Origin: Erinaceus europaeus
Lineage: Eukaryota; Chordata; Mammalia; Eulipotyphla; Erinaceidae
Direction: 5' to 3'
DNA: 64,000 nt
Assembly: GCF_950295315.1 (NCBI RefSeq)
Contig: NW_026647186.1
Coordinates: 62,001 to 126,000 of the forward strand
Shown here piece by piece: positions 13,682 through 26,471 of the stretch. A model generated the notes under the pieces. The model ran no database searches. It worked only from the letters and a program-made list of their open reading frames with translations, and had not been told where the DNA came from. Made by a program: the position numbers and the translations under genes. Within the stretch, counting starts at the first letter, position 1; the number at the start of each line of letters is the position of its first letter.

Positions 13682-15832
13682 TCATATATATATAATTAAA
13701 TATATATATATATGTAACATGTAGAGATCTGAAAATATTTCTTAGCTAGAGACCTGCACAGCTCTGGATTAGGGTAGTAATGAGGATACACCTGGCCTTT
13801 CTGATCCACAGCCATGAGAGACATCTCACAGAGCCATTCCTATACCTCTTATCACTCTACAAATCTCTCTCAGCACAAACTACCGCTACCAAATCATCTA
13901 CTTCACTTTTGCTCTTTTTCTCCACTGAGTCCTATCCCAAAACTGTAAATCAAAGAAGAAATAGACATAGTGAAGTTCCCTGCACACAGGACAGTCTGAG
14001 GCTGAACGAGGGAGATGCAATACGCCAGCCTGCATCTTGGCTGGAGCATCACTAAGACTGCATCCAATTTGGAGAGGCAGGGGCAGTTTTGGAGAGTGGG
14101 CTGCCGGCCAAGTGTTGCTTCTCAGAGTGGTTAAGACCTAGTTGTTCTAAGTGTAACCTTTCCTCACAAACATAAAATAACAATGCCACTTGTAAGAAGT
14201 AGGCATGGGCATGGAGGTTTTGTCTTCAGTGCTCTGGCACTGATCAACACAGGGCCAGACATTCAGTCCTTTTCTGTCTCTGTCATTCTGTCTCTCTAAC
14301 TGTCTCTACGTGCCTTCTTCCCTAGGCCCTTACAGGAAGTCAGTGCATGCATCGTGAACTCAGTCATCCTGGAGTTGAAAATTTCCTTTCTTTGCCCTTT
14401 GGATTATTTAGTCTCCTGCACTTGGTGTAGTACAGAGGGGAACTCTTGAGACAGCGTTGCTGCTGCAGGTTCCAGGCATATGTCCATCTGTAGCTGCAGC
14501 TGTTCAGGCCCTCTGTGCTTGACTCCCATTCTCCAGGGTCCTGAGGCTGACACTCAGCCTAAATGAAGCCCTACTCACCTTCCTGCACAGCGTCCTTGTC
14601 CTAATTCCATGAGAGACCAGGTGAAGAGAAGTGAAACTCTATCCCCCTGGCAGACACATTGTGCTTTCCCTCTATTAAGCTGAATGTAAAGGATCGCAAA
14701 AGGGAAGCTTCCAGGATTCTGAAAGAGGGTGTTTTGATGGCTGTAAAATGTCTTTTCCAAGTGCCTCATGGGGTTTTCAAATCCTTTTGAAACCTGAAGT
14801 TCTTTCTTGTATCTAGGGAATATTCTCACCTCTGTCAGAAGGGCCGCCCAACTAGGAGCACAGCTATCCAGGGGTCAGGAGGTCTGCCAGCCTGCTAGTT
14901 CCTGGAGGGATTCCTGAGTATGTCCTCAGGGCCCAAGTGGTAACAGGTGTTTCCAATTGCCTTTATTAACAGCATCCAGGCCCTCAGGTGAGGTTCGGGG
15001 CTGTGATCTCCACTGGAAGCTCCAGATTCAGCCAATGGAGGCATCCATCTTTCTTTTGTCTGTCCATAGCAAGGGCCCGGGGAGTTTGTGCTTCCTGCAA
15101 ACAGAGAGACTTTGTATGGGAGACTCATGCATGCCTACTTCTGGGAATCTCTCTGAGTGTGATGTGTGGACACCAGGACATCATGATCAGGGATGTGAGG
15201 CCACAGGAGCAATTGCCTTAGCCGGACCCAAAGGGTAGGTGTAAGGGACCGGGTTCATCTACTATTGTTTGGTCAAAAACAGTTCCCATCTATGTTGAGA
15301 CACAGCTCTTTCTGGGCTTGTAATCTGCTGCCCTGAGCAGTGGACTGAGAGCCTGGAAGCTGAGTAGGCAGCCAAACGTGACTGGACAGACTCATGCCCC
15401 TGAATTCTGAGGGATTCCCCAGCTTCCCCCGTTGGCAGTGTTTGGATGATAGATAGTGAGGCATGAGATTGAATAGAAAACTCAGGAGATTTAGACATGA
15501 GAGTCCCTTTGAATATGCATTCTTGCTTAGTGAGAATCTGGGCTAGCTGGCTTGCCCTGACCAGCTAGGTTCTCTGTACATAAGTTGCAGGTGAGGCTGG
15601 CTTCCTTGAAACCCATACTCTGAGACTACTACAGGTGAGCTCTAAACACACACAGACACACACAGTCAGACAGACAGACAGACACACACACACACACATT
15701 ACTGTCAGGTATGGTAGTACAGTATATGGTGAAGGCTGGGTCTGTGGGCATGAGAGCTGCTGCCTTACAATATCTACAAGCCAGGTTTGATCCTGTCATC
15801 AATAAACACAGTTTAGGAGGTTTTTGAATTCT
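13244..15832 (+). repeat. Array unit U5, no tail (C fused to next F)
   Basis: S is an unusual compound tract at 13644-13713. H has a deletion of about 85 bp near 14696. X is 15070-15238 and the CA tract 15646-15698. The unit ends at about 15832, where C is fused to F of U6 at GAATTCTGAGACACTG, the same junction as at 4990. Confidence 0.85.
13644..13713. repeat. CT/AT compound microsatellite (S), U5
   Basis: CT repeats are followed by an AT run broken by TTC and AATTAAA. Confidence 0.9.
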
Positions 15833-18800
15833 GAGACACTGAAGAGGGAGAGGTTTTTGCCCTGAGGCTTGCACTGGGAACTAGCAGCTGCCCTGTGTGT
15901 GTTGACAGACTAGGAAACTTGTGGTGCCTGTTCATGTGGAGAGTCTCCTGGATGAGTTCCTTCTCAAGCCTTTTTCTATTGGTCCCGTTGGAGCTGCATA
16001 TAGCTAATGATTTGGAGAATTTACTCCTTTGGACAATTCTTTTCCTGATGCACTTTTTCTCTTGAGGTTTTAGCAATCAATTGTCTGAATGTCATATCGA
16101 ATACATTGTAGAAAATTACTATATCAGTGTCTCTCTCTCTCTCTATATATATATATATGTAACTTGGAGAGGTCTGAAAATATTTTTTAGCTAGAGACAT
16201 GCACAGCTCTGTATTAGGATACTAAAATGAATACACCTGGCTCATCTGAGCCACAGTAATGAAAGACATCTCACAGAGCCATATCATTTATATAAGGATA
16301 AATAGACATAGTGCAGTTCCCTGCACACAGGACAGGCTGAGGCTGGACCATTCTGTCTCTCTGACTGTCTCTACGTGCCTTCTTCCCTGGAAGTCAGTGC
16401 ATGCATTGTGAACTCAGTCATCCTGATTTTGAAATTTTCCTTTCTTTGCCCTTTGTTTTATTTAATCTCCTGCACATGGTGTAGTACAGAGGGGAACTGT
16501 GGAGACGGCGTTGATGCTGAAGGGTCCAGGCATATGACCATCTGCAGCTGCAGCTGTCCAGGCCCTCTGTGCTTGACTCCCATTCTCCAGGGCCCTGAGG
16601 CTGACACTCAGCCTAAATGCAGCCCTCCTCACCTTCCTGCACAGCGTCCTTGTCCTTATTCCATGAGACACCACAGTCAAGAGAAGTGAAACTCTATCCC
16701 CCTGGCACACACATTATGCTTTCCCTCTAATAAGCCAAATGTAACTAAAACTACTTCCATATGGAGAGGCAAGGGCAATTTTGGAGAGTGGGCTGTAGGC
16801 CAAGTGTTGCTTCTCAGAGTGGGCTAAGACCTAGATGTTCTAAGTGTAACCTTTCCTCACAAACATAAAATAACAATGCCACTTGTAAGAAGTATGCATG
16901 GGCATGGAGGGTTTGTTCAGTGCTCTTGCACTGAGCAACACAGGGCCAGAATTTGTCCATTTCACTCACTGTCATTCTGTCTCTCTGACTGTGTCTGCGT
17001 GCCTTCTTCCGTGGACCCTTCCTGGAAGTCAGTGCATGCATCGTGAACTCTGTCTTCCTGGTGTTGAAATTTTCCTTTCTTTACCCTTCGCATTACTTAG
17101 TCTCGTGCATATGGCGAAGTACAGAGGAGAACTTAGGAGATAGCGTCCTGCTTCAGGTAACAGGCATATGTCCATCTCCAGATGCAACTGTCCAGGCCCT
17201 CTGTGCTTGACTCCCATTCTCCAGGGCCCTGTGGCTGACACTCAGCCTAAATGCAGCCCTCCTCAATTTCCTGAACCACATCCTTGTCCTTATTGCATGA
17301 GAGCCCAGGTCAAGAGAAGTGAAACTCTACCAACCTGGCACACACATTGTGCTTTCCCTCTATTGGGCCGAATGTAAAGGTTCTGTGGTAATGATGGCCA
17401 CGCCAGTATCCAGATTTTCCATGCAAATCAGAATCTTCCAAGATTCAGAAAGAGGGTGTTTTCATGGCTGTGAAATGTCTTTCCAAGTGCCTCCTGGGGT
17501 TTCAATTCATTTTGAAACCTGAAGTTCGTTCTTGTATCTAGGGAATATTCTCACCTCTGGCCCGAAGGCCCTCCCAACTAGGAGCACAGCTATCCCGGGG
17601 TCAGGAGTTTTGCCAGACTGCTAGCTCCTGGAGGGAATCCTGAGTATGTCCTCAGGCCCCAAGTTGTAACAGGTGTTTCCAATTGCCTTTATTAACAGCA
17701 GCCAGGCCCTCAGGTGAGGGGCCCTGCTGTGATCTCACTGGAAGATCCTAATTCAGCCAATGGAGGCATCTATCTTCCTTTTGTCTCTCCATATCAAGGG
17801 CCATCTGAGTTTGTCCTTCCTGCAAGCAAAGCGACTTTGTATGGGACACTCATGCATGCCTACTTCTGGGAATCTCTCTGAGTGTAATGTGTGGACACCA
17901 GGACACCATGATCAGGGATTGTGAGGCCACAGGAGCAATTGCCTTAGCCGGACCCAAAGGGTAGTTGTGAGGGGCCGGGTTCATCCACTATTGTTTGGTC
18001 AAACACAGTTCCCATCCATGTTGAGAAACAGCTCTTTCTGGGTTCATTCTGGGCTTGTAATCTGCTGCCCTGAGCAGTGACCTGAGAGTCTGGAGGCTGA
18101 GTAGGCAGCCAAACGTGACTGGACAGGCTCCTGCCCTTGAATTCTGAGTGTTGCCCTAGCTTACCCCGTGGGCAGTGTTTGGATGATAGTGAGGCATGAG
18201 ATTGAATCGGGAACTCAGGAGAGGGAGACATGAGAGTCCCTTTGCATGTGCATTATTGCTTAGCCAGAATCTGGGCTAGCTGGCTTTCCCTACCCGCTAG
18301 GTTCTCTGTACATAAGTTGCAGGTGAGGCTGGCTACCTTCTCACCCATGCTCTGAGACTACTATAGGTGAGCTCTGAGCACACACAGACACAGACAGACA
18401 AACAGACAGACAGACACACACACACACACACACACATTACTGTCAGGTCTGGTAGTACAGCATATGGTGAAGGCTGGGGCTGTCTGGGGTCTTTAGACCT
18501 GAGAGCTGCTGCCTTACAATCTCTACAAGGCAACTTTGAACGTGTCATCAATGAACACAGTGTAGGAGGTTTTTGAATTCTCATTTCTTTCCAGCAGAAG
18601 TGGCTGGTGGGGGGGCCTTCCAGAGGGTGCCCAATGAGCCTGCTACAGTGCCGTGTGGGCGGTGCTCAAATTGCTGGCCAATCACTGACTAGAAGCCTTG
18701 ACACTCCTGGGCGTGTCCTAGCACACTGGTCAATGATAATGCTGGCAGGGGTTCTGGGCGTGGCCTAGACCTCTGGCATATCAGAGCATGGCTGGTGCCC

Positions 18801-19068
18801 TGTCTGCAGGCCTTCTGAAGTAAGCCCGACAATGAGAGCTCAGAGATGGCTTTAAAAGACTGTGCGTGCTTGCAGGAAGTGTGAAGCATGGTTCACCCAG
18901 GGCCCTACCTTGCTGAAGCTGTCCAGTGTGCATGTGTATAACTCCGTTTGTGCTTGTGCCTCTGTGGATGTGTGCGTGTGTGTAACTACGATAGTGTGTG
19001 TTTGTGTGTGTTTGTGTGAGTATGTGAGGGAGGGATAGAGAGAGAACAACAGAATCACTGTGGCAGAG
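15833..19068 (+). repeat. Array unit U6, internally rearranged, promoter tail P2
   Basis: S is short (16129-16158). G has deletions near 16290 and 16352. The sequence runs into H (to about 16743), then steps back into G and repeats G-H (16744-17700). X (about 17795-17964) has lost both splice motifs (CCATAT instead of CATAG; TAGTTGTGA instead of TAGGTGTAAG). The CA tract is 18379-18436. The tail is promoter P2 and a GT tract. Confidence 0.8.
18582..18967 (+). promoter_or_regulatory. Promoter-like cassette P2
   Basis: CCAAT lies at 18678-18682. The second CCAAT has decayed to TCAAT. GC boxes are at 18709-18718 (GGGCGTGTCC) and 18756-18765 (GGGCGTGGCC). The TATA-like TTAAAAG is at 18852-18858, followed by GGAAGTG and a GT tract to 19020. 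It faces unit U7. Confidence 0.55.
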
Positions 19069-19413
19069 GTGATTTTGTGCAAAACTCTTGGCATATTCTG
19101 ATTTACAGCTCAATATTGACACCATTGTAGCTCTCCTTGGCCCTTGGAAACTTTTCTTATTTTCAGATGTAAAGACACTGAAGAGGGAGAGGATTTTTCC
19201 CTGAGGCTTGCACTGGGTACTAGCAGCTGCCCAGTGTGTGTTGCCAGACTAGGAAACTTGTGGTGCCTGTCCATGTGGAGGGTCTCCTGGATGAGATTTT
19301 ACTCCTTTGGACAATTCTTTTCCTGATGCACAGCTACTCTCCAGGTTTTAGCAATCAATTGTCTGAATGTCATATTGCATCCATTGTAGAAAATGACTAG
19401 ATCAGTGTCTTGC

Positions 19414-19414
19414 G

Positions 19415-19455
<41 letters not shown>
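19414..19455. repeat. CT/AT microsatellite (S), U7
   Basis: A CT run is followed by an AT run at the usual S position. Confidence 0.95.
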
Positions 19456-21738
19456 ACATATAGAGGTCTGAAAATATATTTTAGCTAGAGACCTGCACAG
19501 CTCTGGATTTGGGTAGTAATTAGGATACACCTGGCCTTTCTGAGCCAAAGTCATGAGAGACATCTCACAGAGCCATTCGTTTACCTCTTGTCACTCTACA
19601 AATCTCTATCAGCACAAACTGCAGCTGCCAAATAATCTACTTCCCTCTTGCTCTTTTTGTCCACCGAGTCCTATACCAAAACTATAAATCAAAGAAGAAA
19701 TAGACATAGTGCAGTTCCTTGCACACAGTACAGGCTGAGGCTGGACCAGGGAGATGAAATAGGCCAGCCTGCATTTGTCTGGAGCATCACTAAAACTACT
19801 TCCAATTAGGAGAGACAAGGGCAGTTTTGGAGAGTGGACTGCAGGCCAAGTCTTGCTTCTCAGAGTGGGCTAAGATCTAGATGTTCTAAGTGTAACCTTT
19901 CCTCACAAAAATAAAATAACAAAGCCACTTGTAAGAAATATGCATGGGCATGGAGGGTTTGTCTTCAGTGCTCTGGCACTGATCAACAAAGGGCCAGAAT
20001 TTCTGTCCTTTTCAATACTGTCATTCTCTCTCTCTGACTGTCTCTACATGCCTTCTTCCCTGGACCCTTCCTGGAAGTCATTGCATGCATCGTGAACTCG
20101 GTCTTCTTCGTGTTGATATTTTCCTTTCTTTGTCCTTTGGATTATTTAGTCTCGTGCATATGGCATAGTTCAGAGGGGACCTGAGGAGATAGTGTTCCTG
20201 CTGCAGGTAACAGGCATATGTACATCTCCAGCTGCAGCTATCGGTGCCCTCTGTGCTTGACTCCCATTCTCCAGAACCCTGTGTCTGACACTCAGCCTAA
20301 ATGCAGCCCTCCTCAATTTCCTGCACCGCATTCTTGTCCTTATTCCATGAGAGCCCAGGTCAAGAGAAGTGAAACTCTACCACCGTAGCACACACATTGT
20401 GCTTTCCCACTATTGGGCTGAATGTAAAGGATCTGTGGTACTGATGGCCACACCAGTGTCCAGATTTTGAATGCAAAACGGAAGCTTCCAGGGTTCAGAA
20501 AGAGGGTGTTTTGATGGCTGTGAAATGGCGTATCAAAGTGCCTCCTGGGGTTTCAAATCCTTTTGAAACCTGAAGTTATTTCTTGTATCTAGGGAATATT
20601 CTCACCTCTGGCCCGATGTCCCTCACAACTAGGAGCACAGCTATCCCGGGATCAGGAGGTCTTCCAGCCTGCTAGCTCCTGGAGGGATTGCTGAGTATGT
20701 CCTCAGGTCCCAAGTGGTAACAGGTGTTTCCAATTGCAATTATTAGCAGCAGCCAGGCCCTCAGGTGTTGGCGGGGCCATGATCTCCACTGGAAGATCCT
20801 AATTCAGCCAATGGAGGCATCCATCTTCCTTTCGTCTCTCCATAGCAAGAGCCCGGGGAGTTTGTGCTTCCTGCAAGCAGAGCGACTTTGTATGGGACAC
20901 TTATGCATGCCTACTTCTGGGAATCTCTCTGAGTGTGATGTGTGGACACCAGGACCCAATGATCATGGATTGTGAGGCCACAGGAGTAATTGCTTTAGCC
21001 GGACCCAAAGAGTAATTGTGAGGGCCGGTTTTATCCACTATTGTTTGGTCAAACACAGTTCTCATCTATGTTGAAACACAGCTCTTTCTGGGCTGGTCAT
21101 CTGCTGCCCTGAGCAGTGGACTGAGAGTCTGGAGGCTGAGTAGGCAGCCAAACGTAACTAGACAGGCTCATGCCCCTGAATTCCGAGGGGTGCCCCAGCT
21201 TACCCCGTTGGCAGTGTTTGGATGATAGTGAGGCATGGGACTGAATCGGGAACACAGCAGAGGGAGACATGAGAGTACCTTTGCATATGCATTCTTGCTT
21301 AGCCAGAATCTGGGTTAGGTGGCTTGCCCTGACCAGATAGGTTCTCTGTACATAAGTTGCAGGTAAGGCTGGCTATCTTCACACCCATGCCTTGAGACTA
21401 CTATAGGTGAGCTCTGAGCACATACAGACACACAGAAATAGCCACACAGATAGACACACACACACACACACACACATTACTGTCAGGTCTGGTAGTACAT
21501 CATATGGTGAAGGATGGGGTTATATGGGGTCTGTGGGCATGAGAGCTGCTGCCTTACAATCTCTAAAATCCACTTTGAACCTGTCATCAATGAACACAGT
21601 GTAGGCGGTTTTGACTTCTGTTCTCTTTCCAACTCATCTATTTCTCTTCTTGCCTTCTCTGTCTCTAACTCTCACATGCTCTCACACACTCTTTCTTCAC
21701 TGATTGATATTTTACTTATATACTTATTTTACTGACAG

Positions 21739-21900
21739 GCCAAGATATACAAAGAGAGTTACCAGAGCACTGCTGAGCTCTGGCTTGTTTTGTTGGTGAT
21801 ATCACCTAGGCTACTGAAGCCACAGCTTTGTAAGTCTCTATGACACAAGCCATATTCTGTCTCCTCATTTCCATGGCAGTTTCTTTCAGATTTTATAATA

Positions 21901-21902
<2 letters not shown>
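21739..21902 (+). other. T cassette (terminal-exon/poly(A)-like)
   Basis: The acceptor ACTGACAG ends at 21738. AATAAA is at 21897-21902, at the start of an AT-rich L block. Confidence 0.5.
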
Positions 21903-21940
<38 letters not shown>

Positions 21941-22503
21941 TGTATATATATACATACAATTATATATATCTGTCATTTTTAGAATTGTCCACCTATGTTG
22001 ATCTTTATCAAAATTAACACATTTATAACAGCTTCCTTTTTCATTAATAATTGGCCACCTAGTTGGAGCAGGATTCAATATAATTATAAATAATAGAACC
22101 TTCCAGTAGCATTTCTAATAGCATTTCTATCAGCATCCTTATTGTAACTATCATAGTACAGAAGTTGCCTCCTTTCTCTAGTGTAAGCTTCAGTACATAT
22201 GAGTTTCTTTTCATTCTCCTGAAATATTAATTTCCCTGGACTCTGAAGTGTCTCGGAATTTTTGAAGCTGCCCTCTGTTTCTCAGCAGATGGTTTCCATT
22301 TTCTGCTGTAATCAGGTCTTCTTGTGCTTTTTGTTTTTATTTTTCATTTTTTTCAATCCTCCTATATCATCCCCATTTATTTGCATATTTATTTAGTCCT
22401 ATATTACATGAGGGGTCATTTCTCCTGCTTGATAGATTTTTCTCTTATAATTAAAGGGAAGTTTACACTCACAATACATTTCATGTCGTAAATACTACAC
22501 ACA
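21897..22503 (+). repeat. L block, AT-rich tail (representative of 11 copies)
   Basis: Each L block starts with a TA/TATATA run right after a T poly(A) hexamer and runs about 0.6 kb of AT-rich unique sequence to a GGTGAAGG-like string. Copies are at 5670-6274, 6668-7259, 21897-22503, 28917-29510, 29904-30478, 38166-38737, 52931-53530, 53917-54505, 54904-55480, 62380-62975 and 63352-63935. Most contain an octamer-like ATTTGCATAT followed by a TTTA run. Two subtypes exist; the second subtype (6668, 29904, 54904, 63352) is always the one followed by K. Confidence 0.85.
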
Positions 22504-22740
22504 TATGGTGAAGCCTGGGGTGGTCTGGGGTCTGTGGACTTGAGACTGCTGCCTTACAATCTCTTTAACCCAGGTTTGAACCTGTCATGTATGAACACAG
22601 TGTGGGAGGTTTTTGACTTCTGGTCTCTTTCCCACTCTTCTATTTCTCTTCTTGCTTTCTCTGTCTCTGACTCTCACAGGCTCTCACTCACTCTGTCTGC
22701 ACTCATTAATATTTTACTTTTATACTTATTTTACTGACAG

Positions 22741-22915
22741 GCACTGATATACAAAGAGAGTTAGCAGAACACTGCTTAGCTCTGGCTTGTTCTTTTGGCG
22801 ATTTCACCTATGCTATTGGAACCTCAGTTTGTAAGTCTTTCTGACACAAGCCATATTCTGTCTCCTCATTTCCATGCCAGTATCACTCAGAGTTTATAAT
22901 AAATTGATTTTTTGC
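22741..22915 (+). other. T cassette (terminal-exon/poly(A)-like)
   Basis: The acceptor ACTGACAG ends at 22740. AATAAA lies at 22898-22903 with a T-run downstream, leading into F of U8. Confidence 0.5.
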
Positions 22916-23299
22916 AAAACACTTGGTACATTCTGATTTACAGATCAATAGTGACACCATTGTAGCTCTCTTTGGCCCTAGGTCACTTTTCTCCTTTTCA
23001 GATGTAAAAATACTGAAGAGGGAGAGGTTTTTGCACTGAGGCTTGCACTGCGAACTACCAGATGTACTGTGTCTGTTGCCAGACTAGGAAACTTGTGCTG
23101 TCCATGTGGAGAGTCTCCTTGATGAGTTCCTTCTCAAGCCTTTTCGCTATGTCACTTTGGAACTGCATATACCTAATGATTGTGAGATTTTACTACTTTG
23201 GACAATTCTTTTCCTGATGCACAGTTTCTCTCCAAGTTTTAGCCATCAATTGTCTGAATGTCATATCAAATCCATTGTAGAAAATGACTACATCAGGGT

Positions 23300-23320
23300 C
23301 TCACTCTCTCTCTGTCTCTC

Positions 23321-23371
<51 letters not shown>
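23300..23371. repeat. CT/AT microsatellite (S), U8
   Basis: A CT run with three CTGT interruptions is followed by a short AT run. Confidence 0.95.
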
Positions 23372-25542
23372 GTAACATGTAGAGATCTGAAAATATTTTT
23401 AGCTAGAGACCTGCACAGCTCTGGATTATGGTAGTAATGCAGATACACCTGGCCCTTCTGAGCCACAGTCATGAGAGACATCTCACAGAGCCATTTGTAT
23501 ACCTCTTTTCACTCTACAAATCTCTCTCAGCACAAACTACAGCTGCCAAATCATCTACTTCCCTCTTGCTCTTTTTGTCCACCGATTCCTATACCAAAAT
23601 TGTAAATCAAAGAAAAAATAGACATAGTGCAGTTCCCTGCACACAGGACCGTCTGAGACTGGACCAAGGAGATGAAATAAGCCAGCCTGCATTTGGCTGG
23701 AGCATCACTAAAAGTACTTCCAATTTGGAGAGGCAAGGGCAGTATTGGAGAGTGGGCTGCAGGCCAAGTTTTGCTTTCAGAGTGGGCTAAGATCTAGATG
23801 TTCTAAGTGTAACCTTTCCTCACAATCATAAAATAACAAAGCCACTTGTAAGAAGTATGCATGGGCATGGAGGGTTTGTCTTCAGTGCTCTGGCACTGAT
23901 CAACACAGGGCCAGAATTTCTGTCCTTTTCAGTCACTGTCATTCTGTATCTCTGTCTGTCTCTGTGTGCCTTCTTCTCAGGACCCTTCCTGGAATTCAGT
24001 GGAGGCATCGTGATCTCTGTCTTCCTGGTGTTGAAATTTTCCTTTCTTTGCCCTTTGGATTACTTAGTCTCGTGAATATGGCATGGTACAGAGGGGAACT
24101 GAGGAGACAGCGTTTCTGCTGCAGGTAACAGGCATATGTCCATCTGCAGTTGCAGCTGTCCAGGCCCTCTGTGCTTGACTTCCATTCTCCAGGGCCCTGT
24201 GGCTGAAACTAAGCCTAAATGCAGCCCTCCTCAATTTCCTGCACTGCATCCTTGTTCTTATTCCATGAGAGCCCTGGTGAAGAGAAGTGAAACTCTACCA
24301 CCCTGACACACACATTGTGCTTTCCCTCTTTTGCGCCGAATGTAAAGGTTCTGTGGTACTGATGGCCACACTATTGTCCAGATTTCCAAGCTAAATGGAA
24401 ACTTCCAGCGTTCAGAAAGAGGGTGTTTGATGGCTGTGAAATGTCTTTTCCAAGTGCCTCATGGGGTTTTCAAATCCTTTTGAAACCTGAAGTTCTTTCT
24501 TGTTTCTAGGGAATATTCTCACCTCTGGCCAAAATGGCCACCCAACTAGGAGCACAGCTATGCCGGGTCAGGAGGTCTGCCAGCCTGAGGTCTGCTAGCT
24601 CCTGGATGGATTCCTGAGTATGTGCTCAGGGCCCAAGTGGTAATAGGTGTTTCCAATTGCCTTTATTAGCAGCAGTCAGGCCCTCAGTTGAGGTGGGGGG
24701 CTGTGATCTCCACTGGAAGCTCCGAATTCAGCCAATGGAGGCATCCATCTTTCTTTTGTCTATCCATAGCATGGCCCGGGGAGTTTGTGCTTCCTGCAAG
24801 CAGAGAGACTTTGTATGGGACACTCATGCATGCCTACTTCTGGGAAACTCTATGAGTGTGATGTGTGGACACCAGGACACCATGATCAGGGATGTGAGGA
24901 AACAGGATCATTTACCTTAGCAGGACCCAAAGGGTAGGTGTAAGGGACCGGGTTCTTCCACTATTGTTTGGTCGAACACAATTCCCATCTATGTTGAAAC
25001 ACAGCTCTTTCTGGGTACTTTCTGAACTTGTAATCTGCTACCCTGAGCAGTGGACTGAGAGCCTGGAGGCTGAGTAGGCATCCAAATGTTACTGGACAGG
25101 CTCATGCCCCTGAATTCTTAGGGGTTCCCCAGCTTCCCCCATTGGCAGTGTTTGGATGATACATAGTGAGGCATGGGATTGAATAGGGAACTCAGGAGAT
25201 TTAGACATGAGTCCCTTTGTATGTGCATTCTTGCTTAGCCAGAATCTGGGGTAGCTGGATTGCCATGACCAGCTAGGTTCTCTGTACATAAGTAGAAGGT
25301 GAGGCTGGCTACCTTCCCACGCATGCTCTGAGATTATTATATGTGAGATCTGAGCACACACAGACATAGACAGACAGACAAACAGACACAACACACACAT
25401 TATTGTCAGGTCTGATAGTATGGCATATGGTGAAGGCTGGGGCTGTCTGGGTTCTGTGGGCATGAGAGCTGCTGCCTTACAATCTCTACAAGCCAGCTTT
25501 GAACCGGTTATCAATGAAAACAGTGTAGGAGGTTTTTGAATT

Positions 25543-25932
25543 CTCACTCTTTCCTGCAGAAATGGATGGTGGGCGGGCCTTCCAGAAGCTCCTCAATGAG
25601 TGTGATGCAGGGCCGTGTGGGCGGTGCTCAAGGTTGCTGGCCAATCACTGACTATGGGCATTGACACTCCTGGGCGTGTCCTAGCACACTGGCCAATTAT
25701 ATTGCTGGAAGGGGTTCTGGTTGTAGCCTAGACCTCTGGCCTATCAGAGCATGAATGATGCCCTGTCTGCAGGCCTTCTGAAGTAAGCCTGACAATGGGA
25801 GCTCAGAGCTGGACTTAAAAGGCTGCACGTGATTCCAGGAAGTGGGAAGCAGGGTTCAGCTCAGTGCCCTGCCTTGCACAAGCTGTCCAGTGTGCATGTG
25901 TATAACTCCCTTTGTACCTGTGCCTCAGTGGA
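25543..25932 (+). promoter_or_regulatory. Promoter-like cassette P3
   Basis: CCAAT lies at 25641-25645 with a second CCAAT about 50 bp downstream. A GC box is at 25672-25681; the second GC box has decayed. The TATA-like TTAAAAG is at 25815-25821, followed by GGAAGTG and a GT tract (25933-25980). It faces unit U9. Confidence 0.5.
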
Positions 25933-26418
25933 TGTGTGCGTGTCTGTAAGTGTGAGAGTGTGTGTTTGTGTGTGTGTGTGGGAGCTAGAGAGAGAACAGC
26001 TGTGGTACAGGTGATTTTGTACAAAACACTTGGCACATTCTGATTTACATCTCAATATTGACACCATTGTGGCTCTCCTTGGCCCTTGGTCACTTTTCTT
26101 ATATTCAGATGTAAAGACACTGAAGAGGGAGAGGTTTTTGCCCTGAGGCTTGCACTGGGAACTAGTAGATGCCCTGTGTGTGTTGCGAGTCTAGGAAATT
26201 TGTGGTGCCTGTCCATGTGGAGAGTCTCCTTGATGAGTTCCTTCTCGAGCCTTTTTTGATCAGTCCCTTTGGAACTGCATATAGCTAATGATTTGGAGAT
26301 TTTAGTCCTTTCGACAATTATTTTCATGATGCACAGTTTCTTTCCAGGTTTTAGCAATCAATTGTCTGAATGTCATTTCACATCGATTGTAGAAATTGAC
26401 TACTTCAGTGTCTTCCTG

Positions 26419-26428
26419 TCTCTCTCTC

Positions 26429-26470
<42 letters not shown>
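26419..26470. repeat. AT-dominated microsatellite (S), U9
   Basis: A short CT start is followed by about 20 AT repeats. Confidence 0.95.

Positions 26471-26471
<1 letters not shown>

Larger units (their letters stand above)
19069..22903 (+). repeat. Array unit U7, T-L-T tail
   Basis: F carries a deletion of about 60 bp near 19294, shared with U16. S is 19414-19455. The G/H donor CAG|GTAACA falls after 20206. X is 20846-21015, with a weakened donor. The CA tract is 21419-21477. The tail is T (21739-21902), L (21897-22503) and T (22741-22903). This unit is paralogous to U11 at an offset of about 16.27 kb. Confidence 0.85.
22904..26010 (+). repeat. Array unit U8, promoter tail P3
   Basis: S is a long interrupted CT tract plus AT tract (23300-23371). 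The G/H donor CAG|GTAACA falls after 24124. X is 24770-24937 and the CA tract 25354-25399. The unit ends in promoter P3 and a GT tract (25933-25980). Confidence 0.85.

Noticed and set aside
13320..13724. 134-residue open frame in F (also 50126-50518, 130 residues) as a gene
   Set aside because: It runs across the putative F splice acceptor and ends in the CT/AT microsatellite as low-complexity Ser-Leu and Tyr-Ile repeats. Other copies are broken.
25089..25547. 152-residue minus-strand frame, the longest in the window
   Set aside because: It translates the CA microsatellite and C block backwards. Sister units carry stops in the same frame, and no homology is recognised.
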